NCBI GenBank assembly: GCA_963921425.1
Contig: OY992836.1
Location: 3,487,825 to 3,551,824 of the forward strand
Reading direction: 5' to 3'
DNA: 64,000 nt
Origin: Dryas octopetala
Lineage: Eukaryota > Streptophyta > Magnoliopsida > Rosales > Rosaceae
In this document: in pieces, positions 23,934-37,223 of the stretch
How the letters are laid out: every line of letters starts with the position of its first letter
Position numbering within the stretch: the first letter of the stretch is position 1
The notes under the pieces: generated by a model
Told to the model about the DNA's origin: nothing
Database searches by the model: none
What the model saw: the letters and a program-made list of their open reading frames with translations, nothing else
Program-made: the position numbers and the translations under genes

Positions 23934-26457
23934 GATTTATGTAAGGAAAGAAGTTGATTGGAAATACTAAGAAAGAGAGATTATGTTTCTATTGTAAGGA
24001 GAATGAACATTTTGAAAGCAAGTGCCCATATGGAGCAAGAACAACCATGGATAGTCGACTTCAAGGTAAGGAGAAGTAAGTGGTTAATTAAGATGGTCAA
24101 GGATAAACACCTATTGTTGAGACAAAGAGAATGTTCATGTAAGAGGAGCAATCTAAGGACGTAAACCACACTTGGAATGGCTTTGCACCTTTAAGTTGAA
24201 ATTTTATTGGTTTCATTTGCATCAATTTGGTTGTTGTATGCTTACTTTATTGGTGATGTTGTCTCTATCCTGAATTACGATGGAATTGAGTTTGTGATAT
24301 ATATCTTATACAAGTTGAAATTGTTTCTTTAAGGCTTCACTAGTAAATGGAGAAGTTCGCTTGTAAAGAATGATAGATTGCTTACTTGGAAAGCTTGGAG
24401 TACCTACAAGAGTATTGAAAGAGTTACAAGAAAAATTGGAGAACATCGAAATTGAAAATGGTAATGGACATGTGTTGGGAACACTATGAGGATTTGTAAC
24501 CCTAATCAAGAGTTTAAATGTAAATGTTATTGTGACTACTATTTTTTTGATGTTTGCTATTGCGACTTTATGATTTTGAATGTTAATTTCTTATAAGGAT
24601 TATCTTGTATGTCAGGGGTAGTCAATTCAATAGAGTTCTCATGTTTTTATATTAAAACCGTTATGGGATTGATTAGAAAGAGATTACGTAGACTCTTCGC
24701 CTGATCAACGAAAATGTCTTTGGCCTAATACTTCCCGTAATAAATTTTAAAAATTGTTACAATGAGACTCTAGATGATTGACTATGACATAGGGAAATGG
24801 TTTCACATAATGGATTATGTTACCAGTTGAGAAAGATTGTATGTCTATTTGAGGATTGCCTGAATAGTACAGAAAGACTTGAGTTATATATGAAAGAAAG
24901 ACGTTTGTTTTGGGAAATGTTTCCTTGAATTTCTGGATTGAATGATCTCTTAAGTTCTACTCGAGGAATGATGACTTGTGAATTAGACTTTTATTTTGGA
25001 ATCAAGGATTCTAGTAGACCGTTTGAGTCGTTAATTTTTGAAAATTTGATTTGAGCTTTGGTTTGAGTCATTTAAGTTTGTGATTTTGCTATCATCAAAC
25101 CATTGTTTGAGAAGCAAGGATTTATATGAGTTTGGGAATAAATACGTGGAAGTGGACGTTACTTGATGACTTTATGTCTCTACCTTCGATAATCGCATGG
25201 ATTTGGTGTAATGATCTTCTTGAGTGGAGTTGTCAAAGTGACACTCCCAATAAAAGAAAAGTATTGTTTAGATGTGGTTGTGCTATTTGAACTTGTATGC
25301 ATGAATTGTGCTCTCCACTATCAAGACTATGTGATTAAAATTATGCATGATTTGCAATGAGGTGTGGAGTTGTCAAAGCGATACCTTTGGTAAAAAGGAA
25401 ATGGTAACTTGCCAATGTGGATGACTAAAGGAAAACAACTTGAGTTGAAAGAACTATCCTGAGCAAGTACACTAGAGAAATGAGTTTAATCATGTCATGA
25501 TTTGTTTGCATCATATTCTTATTTGACTCAAATAATAAAAAGAGATTTGTGGATGATCCTGAGTTAATGAGAAGGTTGAAGTGATGAAAAAGTAACACGA
25601 TCGATTGGATATACCTAGCTAGAGCAAACAAAGTGTTGATATTCTCGAGATTTGAACGACACGAAAGGAATTGCTTGGGTTAGATAGAAAAGTTGGCACC
25701 TTAATGTATTTGGCAAGTGGGACACATGAACAACTTGAGACATGTTTACTTGAAGAATTAAGGTGTAATACTAATGATTTGATTTTATAGGAAGGTTAAA
25801 ATTTTTCTCATATTGATTTGGATTTCAAGTGTCATTAGAGCCTGATGTACCATGTAAAGAAAGACCTGTATAAGTATCGAAAGGGAAACTATAAGGGTAA
25901 GATTGAGATATGTTACATGAACTTTGATAGGCCTGTATAAGTACCGAGAGGGAAATTAAAGGGATGAAAGTTGCGATATGTCAGTTGACTTGCAACAGAG
26001 AGTTTAGAAGTCAAAATAAGCCACTGTGATAAATGGGTTGTGATGATCAAAGAATTGATAATGTACCCATTGGGTTCTTGTGACAATGACTTGAGATTGA
26101 TGAAGTGGATCTTTGTGTTTCCTCAATTTAGCTAAATTGAGATTGGATGCATAAAGACCAACATTCGAATCGAATTGGATCGTTCTAGTACTAAAAAGAA
26201 TGAGTATGACTCATTGGATGGCTGTACATGCATATGTATTGAAATATTTGTATGCTTTAATAATTTATCACACTATACATAACACACATGATGCTTTTAC
26301 ATATGTCTTGTTCCCATCGCAAATGGTTCTTGTCACAAGAAGGTAATGCAAGCTTCGTGATACGTAACTGGTAGTCCGACACTAAGAAAAGTTGTTAACA
26401 ATTCGTTGGTTCCTCTTTTTGTATCCCGTGGACGAGATTCTTTTAAGGGGGGTAGAA
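23934..26457 (+). mobile_element. gypsy internal-region remnant (epsilon), degenerate
   Basis: Starts with a gag zinc knuckle at about 23981-24030 (CFYCKENEHFESKC, pattern C-x2-C-x4-H-x4-C). Much decayed sequence follows with no long frame. The last 120 bp resemble the end of a gypsy pol gene and its downstream sequence, closing with the polypurine tract TTTTAAGGGGGGTAG at 26441-26455 right before LTR epsilon. Most of pol is deleted or mutated beyond reading. No 5' LTR is present. Confidence 0.65.
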
Positions 26458-28720
26458 TGTAATATCCTAAATTTCAGCTTATGCTAATTTCATTACTTAA
26501 GTCATAAACCTTGTTCTTAAGGTTTGTTTAAAAAAATTGAAATTTTCTTAACTTTGTTTTAACTAACTTAGACCTTAATTTGGTCATGGTTTTGGAGTTT
26601 TGTTGTGTGAAAGTGAATTCTTGAAAAAGGAAATTCAAAAGTTTGGTGACTATTTAATTTATTTTCATTTTTTCAGAATTAAATTATGAGATGAAGAATT
26701 TTTATAATATATATGTAAGTGATTTGACTATTTTGAGGCTATAGGAAATTAGTCCTCATCAATATGAGTTCGTAAGATTTTTTGGAGAATTATTTGGAGT
26801 CTTGAGCTATTTTTGATGAATTTCCAAAGTTTGGAGAATATTAGAAAATAGGAAAAATTTGGAAATTAAAAGAAATCAAAAAGGGCCTGCTGACTGGGAC
26901 TGACACAAGTGACGCGGCGAAAGGCGATTGGCTGGAGCGGCTGACCGGGCTCCTAGTGGAGCTGACACACGTGTAAGCATGGAAGCTGGGTGTGCTACAT
27001 TACACGGAAGGATCCCCAACATTTTAATCTGGGTCATTGAAGCTCATTAAAAAGCTGTGATCGCAGTCATTGATCTGGGGCTAGAGTCGGTCACTGTAGC
27101 GTCGGGTCTATGTGACCCACGTGCCTTCCAATCGGGTTGACCCGGCCCGTTTTGTCTCTTGAAGTGGGTGACCCAACGGTTTGTGTAGACCCAATTCGGA
27201 TTTTTTGTGTTTTTTTCCCTTGTTTTTGCACTTTTGTGCATTCTATCCCACATTGGAAAATTAAAGAAACTTCCCACTCCTGGTGCCTATAAATAAAGAT
27301 GTTTGGACCTCATTTCCACTTGCACCACCAAATAGAGTTTGAGAGCTTTTCACTCTAACTTTGGTTTCTCTTTCTTTCTCTAGTAAAATATTTTGAAGCC
27401 TTCCCTAAAGCAAGCTCATATTTTTGAGAAGCTCTCTCCTAGTAAAATATTTGAGGCCTTCTCTTGGAGGAGAAGACCCAAGTTTGGAGGAGTCCCTTAG
27501 GAGTGGGGTCTAACTTTGGAAGTCTACAACCGGATAAGTCTTTTATTTATTTTTCAGCCTTATTTATTTTGTCTTAGGCTTTAATATTAGGTTGTATACT
27601 TAGATTAATTAAGTATGATTTATTTATTAATTAAGCATGCTTAGGATTATTTTGGAGAACTAATTGCTTAATTTATTTGGTTAATTAAGCATGATTAGTT
27701 ATAACCTTATTTTTGAGATTAATTTAAGGTTATTAACTTGTAGAGATTAAATTAAATTTAAGCTATTGTTCAAGCTTGATTAATTAATGAAATATTTTGG
27801 AGAAATACTAATTAATTAAATACTTGGATAATACTTACATTTGATTTATCCTAACCTAAATTAATTGGTGGAATTGCTTTAAACCAAGACAATTAGTCAA
27901 ATGGTTTGACTTTGGAATTAACTTGAAACTTAGAAATCATAAAGAGTAGAGTTTAGTCCAATTAAGACTAGAGTCTTTAGGAACGTGTGACCTAAAAGGA
28001 TGGGTCAAAACGAGATTGTGTTGAACTTAACTTTCGACTAAGTTGTCGTATTGTCGACCATCTGTATATTGTTATCTATGGATTTTTATGCATGTTTGTC
28101 ATATTGCTGTACAGCCGAGTCACAAATGTTTTGTAAATTATTACAAAGGAAATGTTTGAAGAACTTGTTTTGGATGATTTAAGAATTTCATGGAAAAATA
28201 TTTTTAGGATATTTTTCACTAGGAAAGGTTTTGTGCTTTTTAAACTTGGTAGGGTCTCATGATAGAATCTATGATCATATGAGATATTTACCCACTACAT
28301 TGTTTTTATGTTCTTTGTTTATTGGATGTTTTTATAGGTACGAGCATGGGAAAAAGACAAACTTGGACGATGGTCGAGCATAATAACATCTTGAGACTTG
28401 TCAACTATCTGGATTTATTTGTTGATGTCATTTGACTGTTTTCTCGTATTGAGTATGTCTTGAATGATTTTACCTCCATTGTTTGGAGATGGTATTTGAG
28501 TTATATATTTACTTTAACTATACATTTGCGTAATTTTGAAACCTTATTCTATATTTGCTATGTATTTCGAATGTATTGAAATTCTTCAAGCTTGCAATGA
28601 ACTACCGTAACTTTAGGGGTTGGTTTTATAAAGAAGTTTCATTTTTACTTCACATGTTTTCTGCTATTTATTTTTCAAGATAGGTGCATCTGTTGCATAT
28701 CCGGGATTTGGAGTGTGACA
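26458..28720 (+). mobile_element. gypsy 3' LTR (epsilon)
   Basis: 2263 bp, starting TGTAATATCC just after the polypurine tract and ending GGATTTGGAGTGTGACA. This end is the usual form in long plant gypsy LTRs (Tekay/Del-like; inference). A TATA box (TATAAATA, 27288-27295) follows a CCCACATTGG motif. The region 27540-27900 is very AT-rich with repeated TTAATTAAG words. Shadow open frames are ignored. Confidence 0.82.
27288..27295 (+). promoter_or_regulatory. TATA box of LTR epsilon
   Basis: TATAAATA in the context GTGCCTATAAATAAAG, the expected core promoter of an LTR. It supports the plus orientation of the element. Confidence 0.6.
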
Positions 28721-29197
28721 CCTATCCTAGCCTTCGCTAATCTTGAAGAATGCATGCCAAGCCAAGACCCCACCACCGATTCATTCATCCTACAAAACCT
28801 GGGATACAAGCTAAACAGTTCTCCGAGTAGAGAAGATTGGCAGGAACAAAGAGGATATGTTTGGATAATTGGGGGTTAGGGTTTTCTGGGTTATGATGGA
28901 ACTGCAAGTTTTTTGGATTAAGTTAAATGATGATAATTGATATAATTGGATCAAAATAATGGGTTATATTGTTTATAAGTTAAATGGTAATATAATTGGA
29001 TCAAGTTTATTATTGATAGTTTTTTGTTTTTAATTTTCAATGGCAAAAAGTAATAACAAGAAAATTCAAGGGGCATTTAGGACTATTCTTTTTCAAAACG
29101 TGCTATTTCTGCAAAGTTTATTGCTAGGTGCTAAAATTTTAAAGAGAACATGTAAAGGTGCTACTAGCGTCTATTTCCAAAAAAAAAATATATAAAC
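28721..29197 (+). other. host DNA upstream of the copia insertion, former RABC 5' flank
   Basis: Lies between LTR epsilon and the copia element and is therefore the original upstream neighbour of RABC. A frame of 52 codons is open from 28721 to the stop at 28877-28879 (includes PSREDWQEQRGYVWIIGG). I do not recognise it, and it may be a truncated exon or chance. The rest is AT-rich and ends in an A-run and ATATATAAAC right at the copia LTR. Confidence 0.4.
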
Positions 29198-29413
29198 TGT
29201 TATGAATATTAGTATTTATGTGGCTGTCTATATTTATCTAATGTATTTGTTATTTATCTGATGTATTAGATAAATAGTAAGAGTCATATTCCATGTAAAA
29301 CAATGAGATTTACATGTTCATCCTGAAGCCTATAAATAAAGGACCTATGTGAGGGGAAATATCATCATCCCTTAATTCCTGATCACTTTTCTCTCTATTC
29401 TATTATTTTTACA
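29198..29413 (+). repeat. 5' LTR of the copia element
   Basis: 216-bp LTR with a TATA box (TATAAATA, 29331-29338) before GGACCTATGTGAGGGG. This copy preserves the empty site of the hAT-I insertion: GTGAGGGG here versus GTGAGGAG on both sides of hAT-I in the other LTR. Confidence 0.88.
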
Positions 29414-30655
29414 ACACGTTATCAGCACGAGTATATATTGCTCTTGGTATTTCTCTTTTCTAAAATTGTTTTTCTTATACTTGTTCGGCAACACTCTTTT
29501 TGGTTTTTAATCACTATGTGGATATATCATTGATATATTTGATCACATGGATGAAAAACAACCATGAGATTCAATTAAAGGCACAAACTGCTTTAATGAT
29601 CATCCAATGTTTCAATACTATTCTATTTAGTATTTCTTTTATTCTCTTTTCATATGGTGCTTGCCTCATAAATACTGTTATATCTGGCATGAATGCTTTA
29701 CAATATTATTCAATACCATTAATGCTATTAATTGCTTTATGTTCCACGTTGATATGCGTGTGCCAATATTGTATACTGTACAATAACACTTATATTACAC
29801 TATCATTATTCAATATTCTTATATAATACACATGATACTTACAAGATGCAATATATATTAGCGCACGTCAATTCATAATTTATGCTTAGATATTCTAACA
29901 TGCACAATTGTTATATACTTGAGTTATATATATATAACTCTTGACTCTAGTTGTATATCTTTTATACACGTCGATTGGCAGCTTGTTATAATATTAACCA
30001 TGTTTTTGATTATATATGCTGCATCCTTTAAAGATTATTTGACTATTCAATGTCTCACACAAACCCTATTGTTTCTCTATAATGTTATTTCAATCTACAT
30101 GTGTTTGGATTTTATTTAACTCTAAATTCTAGTTCTTATATGTCAATATATTGGTTTAATTTTATCCATGTCGTACATTTGTATATCATTTTAATCATTC
30201 TCTTATTATTAATCAGTATATACATTCCTATTATTCATTGTATATATGTGTGATGAATATCACAAAAGATCGGAACCTTTAGTTCCATGATCCTGAAATT
30301 GATTGAGAGGTCTGAAGTTCCTCAATCCTAAGTGAGTGCTAAAAGAGCCTCCTATGCAAATTGATTGAGAGGTCTGAAGTTCCTCAATCCTAAGTGAGTG
30401 CCAAAAGAGCCTCCTATGCAAATTGATTGAGAGGTCTGAAGTTCCTCAATCCTAATTAAGTGAGTGCCAAAGGTGCCTCCTATACAATCAAGGACCTACT
30501 GTTCCTTTTGATTTTAGAACCAAAAGTTCCCATGGACCTACATATTTCAAAACTAAAATTAAGCTTATTGGATCCTAATTGTATGAACTAAAATGTTCAC
30601 ATTACATATTATTTTGGATCCTAATACACTAATTTTTTGTTATGTAGTGTCCGAA
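29414..30655 (+). other. copia leader with 62-bp tandem repeats
   Basis: AT-rich untranslated leader. Three copies of a unit of about 62 bp containing GATTGAGAGGTCTGAAGTTCC and a TGAGTGC(C/T)AAA segment cover about 30299-30481; the third has a 4-bp insertion. Open frames here are AT-rich and without recognisable features. Confidence 0.7.
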
Positions 30656-31739
30656 ACAATGTCAAACCTCACAAAGCTTGAGTTCGTGGCTCTTGATGTC
30701 ACTTGCAAAAACTATCTCTTGTGGATTCTTGATGCCAAAATCCATCTCACCTCTAAGGGCCTTGAAGATACAATCCAAGAGAACAATGAAGCATCTTTGC
30801 AAGATCGTGCAAAAGCTATGATTTTTCTTCGCCACCATCTTGACAAAGGGCTGAAAAATGAATACCTCATTAAGGAAGATCCTTTTGTCCTTTGAACCAA
30901 CTTAAAGGAAAGATATGACCATCAAAAGACTATCATCCTCCCAAAGGCATGCCATGAATGGATGCACCTACAATTGCAGGATTTCAAGACAGTCAGTGAA
31001 TACAATTCAGCAATGTTCAAAATTATCTCCCAATTAAGATTGTGTGGGGATAGAGTAACTAAAGAGGACATGCTGGAGAGAACTTTCTCAACATTCCATG
31101 CCACTAATGTGGTCTTGCAACAACAATATCGTGAACACAAATTCCAAAAATACTCTGAATTAATTGCATGCCTCCTAGTGGCTAAGCAAAATGGTGAACT
31201 GCTAATGAAAAATCATCAATCTCGCCCAACTGGCTCTAATCCGATTCATGAGGCGAATGTCAACTCTGCCCCTATTCTTGAAGCAAACCATGCAAATGGC
31301 CATCGTGGGCGTAATAATGGGTAAGGCTGTAATCAAGATAATGATAATTGTGGTCGTGGCCGTGGCCGAAATAACAAATGAAATCGTGATGGCTATAATC
31401 GTTCCTCCAATAACCGATCTGCACCATACCACCATCAAAGGAATAGCAATGGTGGGAGACAAGAAAGAGGTAGAGGTTCATTCAATATGACCTCTAATAA
31501 GAATGATGATATTTGTGATCGGTGTGGAATGAAAGGACATTGGGCACGTGTTTGCCGCACTACCAAACATCTGCTAATCTTTATCAAGCATCAATAGAAA
31601 AAGGAAAAGAAAAAGAGGCAAATCTTGCTGATTATGATGGACTAGTGGATATATCCCACTTAGACATGTCAGATTTTTTTGAAGACCTTAATGGGAGGAT
31701 TGATCACCTTATTCGGGGAGGAGTTCATGTTACTGATTA
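30656..31739 (+). pseudogene. copia gag (UBN2 type), broken
   Basis: Encodes a gag of the UBN2/retrotran_gag family common in plant copia elements. It starts MSNLTKLEFVALDVTCKNY, continues through RAKAMIFLRHHLD and the MHLQLQDFKTVSEYNS block, an Arg/Gly/Asn/His-rich tail and one zinc knuckle CDRCGMKGHWARVC (31514-31555). In-frame stops occur at 30893-30895 (where the family has Trp), 31322-31324 and 31373-31381. A frameshift after the knuckle leads to an acidic tail in a second frame ending at 31738-31740. Full-length product is not possible. Confidence 0.88.
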
Positions 31740-33500
31740 AGTTTTTCAGTTCAATTTCTATATTTTCAATTTTCATTTAGAGATAGATTTCTTTTTATCT
31801 CCTTTTAGTTGGCTTTATGGTTTGATTTCATTTTAAAACTTGAATAATATTGGTGGTATTTTGCATTCAATAAAATTTCTTTGGGTTTCCTTAGTATTTA
31901 TATTTATTATATTTCTTTATTGAAGAAAAAAGGGCATGAAGATATTTAAAGGCTTGATCAAAAGCCAATTGAATTTCAAGGTCTTTAACCCTAAGTGAAT
32001 GCTCTAAAAAGAGCCATATTATATCACCCAAATGTACTAAGTTCTGAATTGATTATGCTTGCAAATACATAAAGGTGATATTGAAGCAAGAAATGGCTCA
32101 AAGATATGATATGTTGAACCCATAAATGGTGATAATTTTTCAGCCGTTAGGGGGAGAAAGGCCGATTCATGTTGAACGATGTGAAATTTATGAAAAACAT
32201 CATCAACTTTGCTTGATTCTAAGTATGAATCTATAGTTCAAAGGATCATTCACTTGCACAAATTGCAAGTCAATTGTTATATGTGTTGATACAAATAAAG
32301 TGACAAAGTTGCATGTTTCGGTGACAAATGGCCCAGCCAGATTGGTGTCCATGTAGGACAACCTGATAATATGAATGACACACTTAATGCGTTGTAAAAA
32401 TCTATAGGCTCCCAAAGGTTCAGACCATATGGAAAGGTCCATACAAGCCTAATTTCATATATCCACATTCTCTAAATGATCATCCAGATGAGATGACAGT
32501 CTTAGAAAAGACTCAAGTCTATGAGATGAGAATTAAAGCCCCAAAAGTGGCTTGGGTACCCAATAGCTTGAAATATCTTTATGCATGCATAAGAGAATTG
32601 TGGGATACAAATTAACAAGATGATCATCAATGATCGATATATTGATTCATAATACGTACTGAATTGATTAAGGGCTATGGTGACGAGAAACCACGTTTAT
32701 GATAATGTCGACAAATAAAATGATTGGCCAAACTAGAAAGAGGCAATTCCAATAAAATTGATTATGATTGAGAAACATGGATTAATTAGACCTATAGTTC
32801 AAACACCAAATTAGTGATGATAAACCATAAAGGTTGCAAATGAGTGTTTGTTGTAAAGTAAAATTAAATCGCTAATACGGGACACAATTTCTCAATGAGA
32901 CATGAGATTTGATATTCTTCTACTATAGATGCAGCCACGAAACGTGTTCACTGCATATGGAGATTTACATTTATGAAATGTTTAAGGCACATTACCAAGC
33001 GATTTCTTAAGGGATTTAAAGCCCAATTTCTATTAAAATAAACATAGTACATGAAATACATGAGTTGTTTAAAGAAATTTTTTGAAGGATTCAAAGAGCC
33101 TAAAGTCCAAATTATGTACTCAAGTTTATTACCATAAATATGGTTAAATTGTCTTGATTAGTACTTTGATAATAGATAAATCGAATTTGAATTCAATATC
33201 GTTGCAACGTATTCAAAACTTTTGGATAAATCAATTGAAGCTCCTGAAGAGCCTTTGAAAATATACAAAAATTTGTATATATTAATGGCCAGTTATGTCA
33301 TGTAATTTCTCCAATATCCAAGTATTGATTTCCTTCTTTTAATTTTTCGATCCCTTATTAATAATAGGGAGTATATGAGATTTGAGAATTATATTTAACC
33401 ACTTGATTTAGTGGAACTATATTTTGTTGGCATTGTTTAAATCTCAACAGGATTTCAATGGATGATCCCCTATAGATATTCTTAATGGGGGAGTAACTCA
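31740..33500 (+). pseudogene. degenerate copia pol remnants
   Basis: No long frame survives. Recognisable scraps include GTTAGGGGGAG-type coding near 32145 and a segment at about 32240-32360 resembling the linker between integrase and reverse transcriptase (IIHLHKLQ, then a proline/valine region ending in VGQP). Stops and frameshifts are frequent. No reverse transcriptase or RNase H motif is intact. Confidence 0.5.
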
Positions 33501-33527
33501 TCAAGGAAAACATCCAACCATTTTGCG

Positions 33528-33935
33528 TGCTGTACTTTTTTTCCTTCGACTAGATTTTTGTCTCATCGGGTTTTTCCTAGCAAGGTTTTAATGAGGCAAC
33601 ATTAAGTGCATCCAACACTGTCAATGATCTTATAAAATATTGTACTCTTTTTCCTTCGCCTTGGTTTTATCCCACTGGGTTTTCCTAAGCAAGATTTTAA
33701 CGAGGCAATCGTCACTGATTGAAAAACTCATATCAACATCAGGGAGAGCTTGTCATCGCACTGTACTCTTTTCCCTTCGTCCAAGGCTTTTGTCCCATTG
33801 GGTTTTCTTGGCAAGGTTTTAATGAGGCAGTGTCGTACGTCTACCATAGTTATGAGAAACACAGATTGTACTATTTTCCTTAGTTAGTCTTTTTCCCATA
33901 GGGTTTTGACTAGTAAGGTTTTTAATGAGGCATAT
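33528..33935 (+). repeat. copia 3' repeat block, four units
   Basis: Four diverged units of about 110 bp, starting near 33530, 33641, 33760 and 33865. Each carries TGTACT(C)TTTTTCCTT, a (G/T)TTTTG(T)CCCA(C/T)TGGGTTTT segment and AGCAAG(G)TTTTAA(T/C)GAGGCA. Blocks of this kind sit just before the 3' LTR in many plant copia elements; their function is unknown. Confidence 0.8.
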
Positions 33936-33964
33936 TTGATGTGAAATGGACATCCAAGGGGGAG

Positions 33965-34147
33965 TGTTATGAATATTAGTATCTATGTGGCTGTCCATAT
34001 TTATCCAATTTATTTATCTAATATTTTTTGTTATTTATTTGATGTATTAGATAAATAGTAAGAGTCTTATTCCATGTAAAACTAGGAGATTTGGATGTTT
34101 ATCCCAAGTCATCCTGAAACTTATAAATAAAGGACCTATGTGAGGAG
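33965..34147 (+). repeat. 3' LTR of the copia element, left part
   Basis: Matches 29198-29380 with several differences, including an inserted TTATCC stretch. It is interrupted at the GTGAGGAG target (34140-34147) by hAT-I and resumes at 38203-38256, ending TTTTCA. Confidence 0.88.
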
Positions 34148-34347
34148 CAAGGGATTAAATTTTGATTTTTAGGGGTTCCAAAATTTTAACACACATTCGA
34201 TCAAATTTCGGAATATTTCGGTGAAATATTCGAAATTTCGAACACTGGCGGTAATCCAGTAAAGCAGCCAATTTTTTTGAATTTGAGATGAATTTCGTCG
34301 AAATTTCGCTAACTTACCCAGTAAAGCAGTAACTCAGGCTACCCAGC

Positions 34348-36857
34348 TGTAACGCCCTGATCCTCGGGCCCAAAAATACACTGAAACTTTGTCCTTTAAA
34401 CCTCTTTTCAAAGAATGAGCCATGCATTTAATATAATAAAGAAATACGTTAACTAAATCATAGTGTGAGCCCAAAGATATTGATGTAAAAATTACTTTCT
34501 AAAATCGGTTAAAATCACTGTATAAAATCATTTACATAAAACAAAGTGAGTCACACTGCTTCGTCTTCTCCTCACTGCCTCCTCAGTCTGCTTAACCTGC
34601 AAAAACACAATTAACCACACTGCACCATATCCATGGTACACCGGGTCATTCAAACAAATAACCCGATAAACTCACTATAGCTCGTAGGAGTGAAATGACG
34701 TAAATATTTATCCTTGATAAGAAATCACAAGGCCTCAAAATAGTCAGTTATCTCAATTTACAATCCACAAAATATTCGCAATAAATCCAGGGCGTAACTA
34801 ATTAATCTTCATAAGTCCGAAATTCTTCAATCATCTAATATTTCATCAATAATAATAATTATACTCTAACAAATCAATTGCCTAATCATCAACCATTAAC
34901 CTCAACCTCAATCATTCACATCCTAATTAATAACCTCAATGCATAAACACCATCATTTCCGTCCTCATGATTCAAGCCTAGACTTTACTAAGTCCTAGCA
35001 AACCAATGCAATACAAGCAACCAAACAACCATCTATCTAATTTCACACACTTCGTTTCTTGGAAATCCTCCAGCTTTATAACTACTTTCAAAAATCTCTT
35101 CTTTCAAAACCATTTTTAAATCCCCTCAATCGCAAATCAAACTCTGAACTGAATTTATCCTTGGAAACTGATATCTCGAAACACTTATTCTTAAAACTCA
35201 CATCATTCTCGTACCTGTACTGTAGACAATGTCCTGGCCACAATCCCGCACTCGGGCAGGCTCAAATCCTAGTCACAATCTCGTACGGAAGGTCACTCCG
35301 CACGAGCAGGCTCGTATCCTGGCCACAATCTCATACGGAGGGGTCACTCCATACGAGCAGGCTCGTATCCTGGCCACAATCCCGTGCATTTTACACAGGC
35401 AGGCTCGACCGGTTAACACGTGCATTTACACAGCAGTCTTTAAATATTCTTTTCTAAATTCTCCTTATCAAACCCACTCATCAAAAGGAGGTGTCTCTCC
35501 TCAAATCACAACGTCTCAATCAACATTGTATAAATAATCAATTATAAACATATTCCACTCACTGTTTACTCCGAACTACACCGAAACCTTTCCGAGATTG
35601 ATTCCTACTCACGACCCTTCACTTGCTTGTCACTCAAATCATACCAACACTTTCTCAATACTCAATTCGATCAAATCGGTAAATTAATCGCCTAATCATC
35701 ATTTATTTACTTCGACAATAAACATTTCTTTCCTAGTTCAGCCATTATCCTCAGGACAAACTCTAAAATTCCAAATTAATTCCTTAACCTCAGATCCTCA
35801 TCAATTCATTCTCATGATCCAAATCCTACCCTTAGCCTTCCTAACATAAAGCAACAAACACACAAAACAGACCATTCAATAACAGTACTCTACATTAAAA
35901 TCTGATAAGTGTCATTCACAGTTCAACTACGTAAAAGACCGAAATACCCTTCACGGTGCCATTGCTCGAATACCAAATCCGGCAACATAACGGCAGCGGG
36001 AATGAGATTTCCCGAGCCCGTGTACCTGTTAGAACCAGACAACCAACTTAAATATAAACAGAATTCACAACTGGTCGTTTAGCCTCCAAAACGGGCGGCC
36101 GCCACCACACACAGTGGCTGCCCGGCCTTAAACAACACAGAAATTTCACAGAATTCACCAAACAACCTCTGAGGGTCTCCTAGAAGTTCAATTTGGGCAA
36201 AAAGAGACAAATAACCGCTGACCCGCCGCCACAAGTGGCGGAGGCAGTGGTGGCTGCGGCGACAGATCCTTAAAAAATTGGTTTTTCAACTAAAATCAAC
36301 CCCAACTAACCTAGGCACTTCAATTGGACAAAAAACAACTCAGAATTCATTCAAATATGCTCAATTCAAGGTAAACCCGAAATGGGTACAAGCCCTAAAA
36401 TTTAAATCTCCAATTTCTCAAAATTGACACGCAAGAACAAGGGGAAAAGAAGCCCATACCTAGAGGATCATTTCTCGTAACTGGATCGAGGGCCAAATCT
36501 CGCCGGAAAAGCTCGAACTGGCCGGAGAAGCCGCCGGCCTAAAATTTCTCGATCTGCCGCCGTGAGGGGTCGTCGGAGCTAGGGGAGGACATGGCTGAAC
36601 TCGCCGAGGCCTGGGGAAGAAAACCCAGGTGGTCCGGCGCCGCGATTTGGCCGAAAAATGCAGATAGCCGGAGAAGGGTTCGATCGGATCCGGCGCTGGG
36701 TGTCTCAGGTCTGGGGTTTTCTGGGTTGATGGCGGCCACTGGGATGAAGAGGAGAGAGAGACGAGCAACCTGGGCCAAACACCCAGTCCAGCCGCCGCCG
36801 GACGTGCCGCCACGCGCTGGTGGAAGGGGCGGCAAGGGTGAAGGGCGAGAGAGACGC

Positions 36858-36900
<43 letters not shown>

Positions 36901-37223
36901 GAGGAGAGAGAACTGACTTTTGGGGTTTTAAAACCCACCTTTGTAAAAATTACAAGTTTGCCACTCGCTTCAAAAGCCCGTATCTTTCAAACCGTAGCTC
37001 CGATTGACGCGTGCCACATGTTTACGAATTTGTGGACTCGAGACCAATCCAACGGACCCAAAGTCAAAGACGAAAGTCCATTAATTTTAAAAGTCAACTT
37101 TTTGTCATGCCCAATTTAACACAAAATTTAAAAATTAACCCTAAACCTCTTTAAATTCCAAAATCCTTAAAATAAATATTCAAAATATTTAAAATAATTA
37201 TCTGAAAAATACGGGATCTCACA
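34348..37223 (-). mobile_element. gypsy-type solo LTR, family gamma, copy 2
   Basis: 2876 bp with TG...CA ends and the 5-bp duplication CCAGC at 34343-34347 and 37224-37228. On the minus strand it begins TGTGAGATCCCGTATTT and ends GGATCAGGGCGTTACA, the usual pattern of long plant gypsy LTRs. It resembles gamma-1 in inverted orientation, best around 36900-37100. It contains three repeats of about 60 bp with CAGGCTCGTATCCTGGCCAC (35228-35400) and a GA array. The GC-rich block 36460-36860 gives shadow open frames only. Confidence 0.85.
36859..36897. repeat. (GA)n microsatellite
   Basis: GA array inside LTR gamma-2, the counterpart of the CT arrays of gamma-1 at 3042-3070 and 3751-3799 after allowing for orientation. 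Its place in the LTR is conserved. Confidence 0.9.

Noticed and set aside
29500-30119. Hydrophobic AT-rich frames (108 and 66 codons) resembling membrane proteins
   Set aside because: In the copia leader; Ile/Leu/Tyr richness comes from AT-rich DNA and no family is recognised.
31202-31490. Frames on both strands in the copia gag tail
   Set aside because: Shadows of the Arg/Gly/His/Asn-rich gag tail in other frames.
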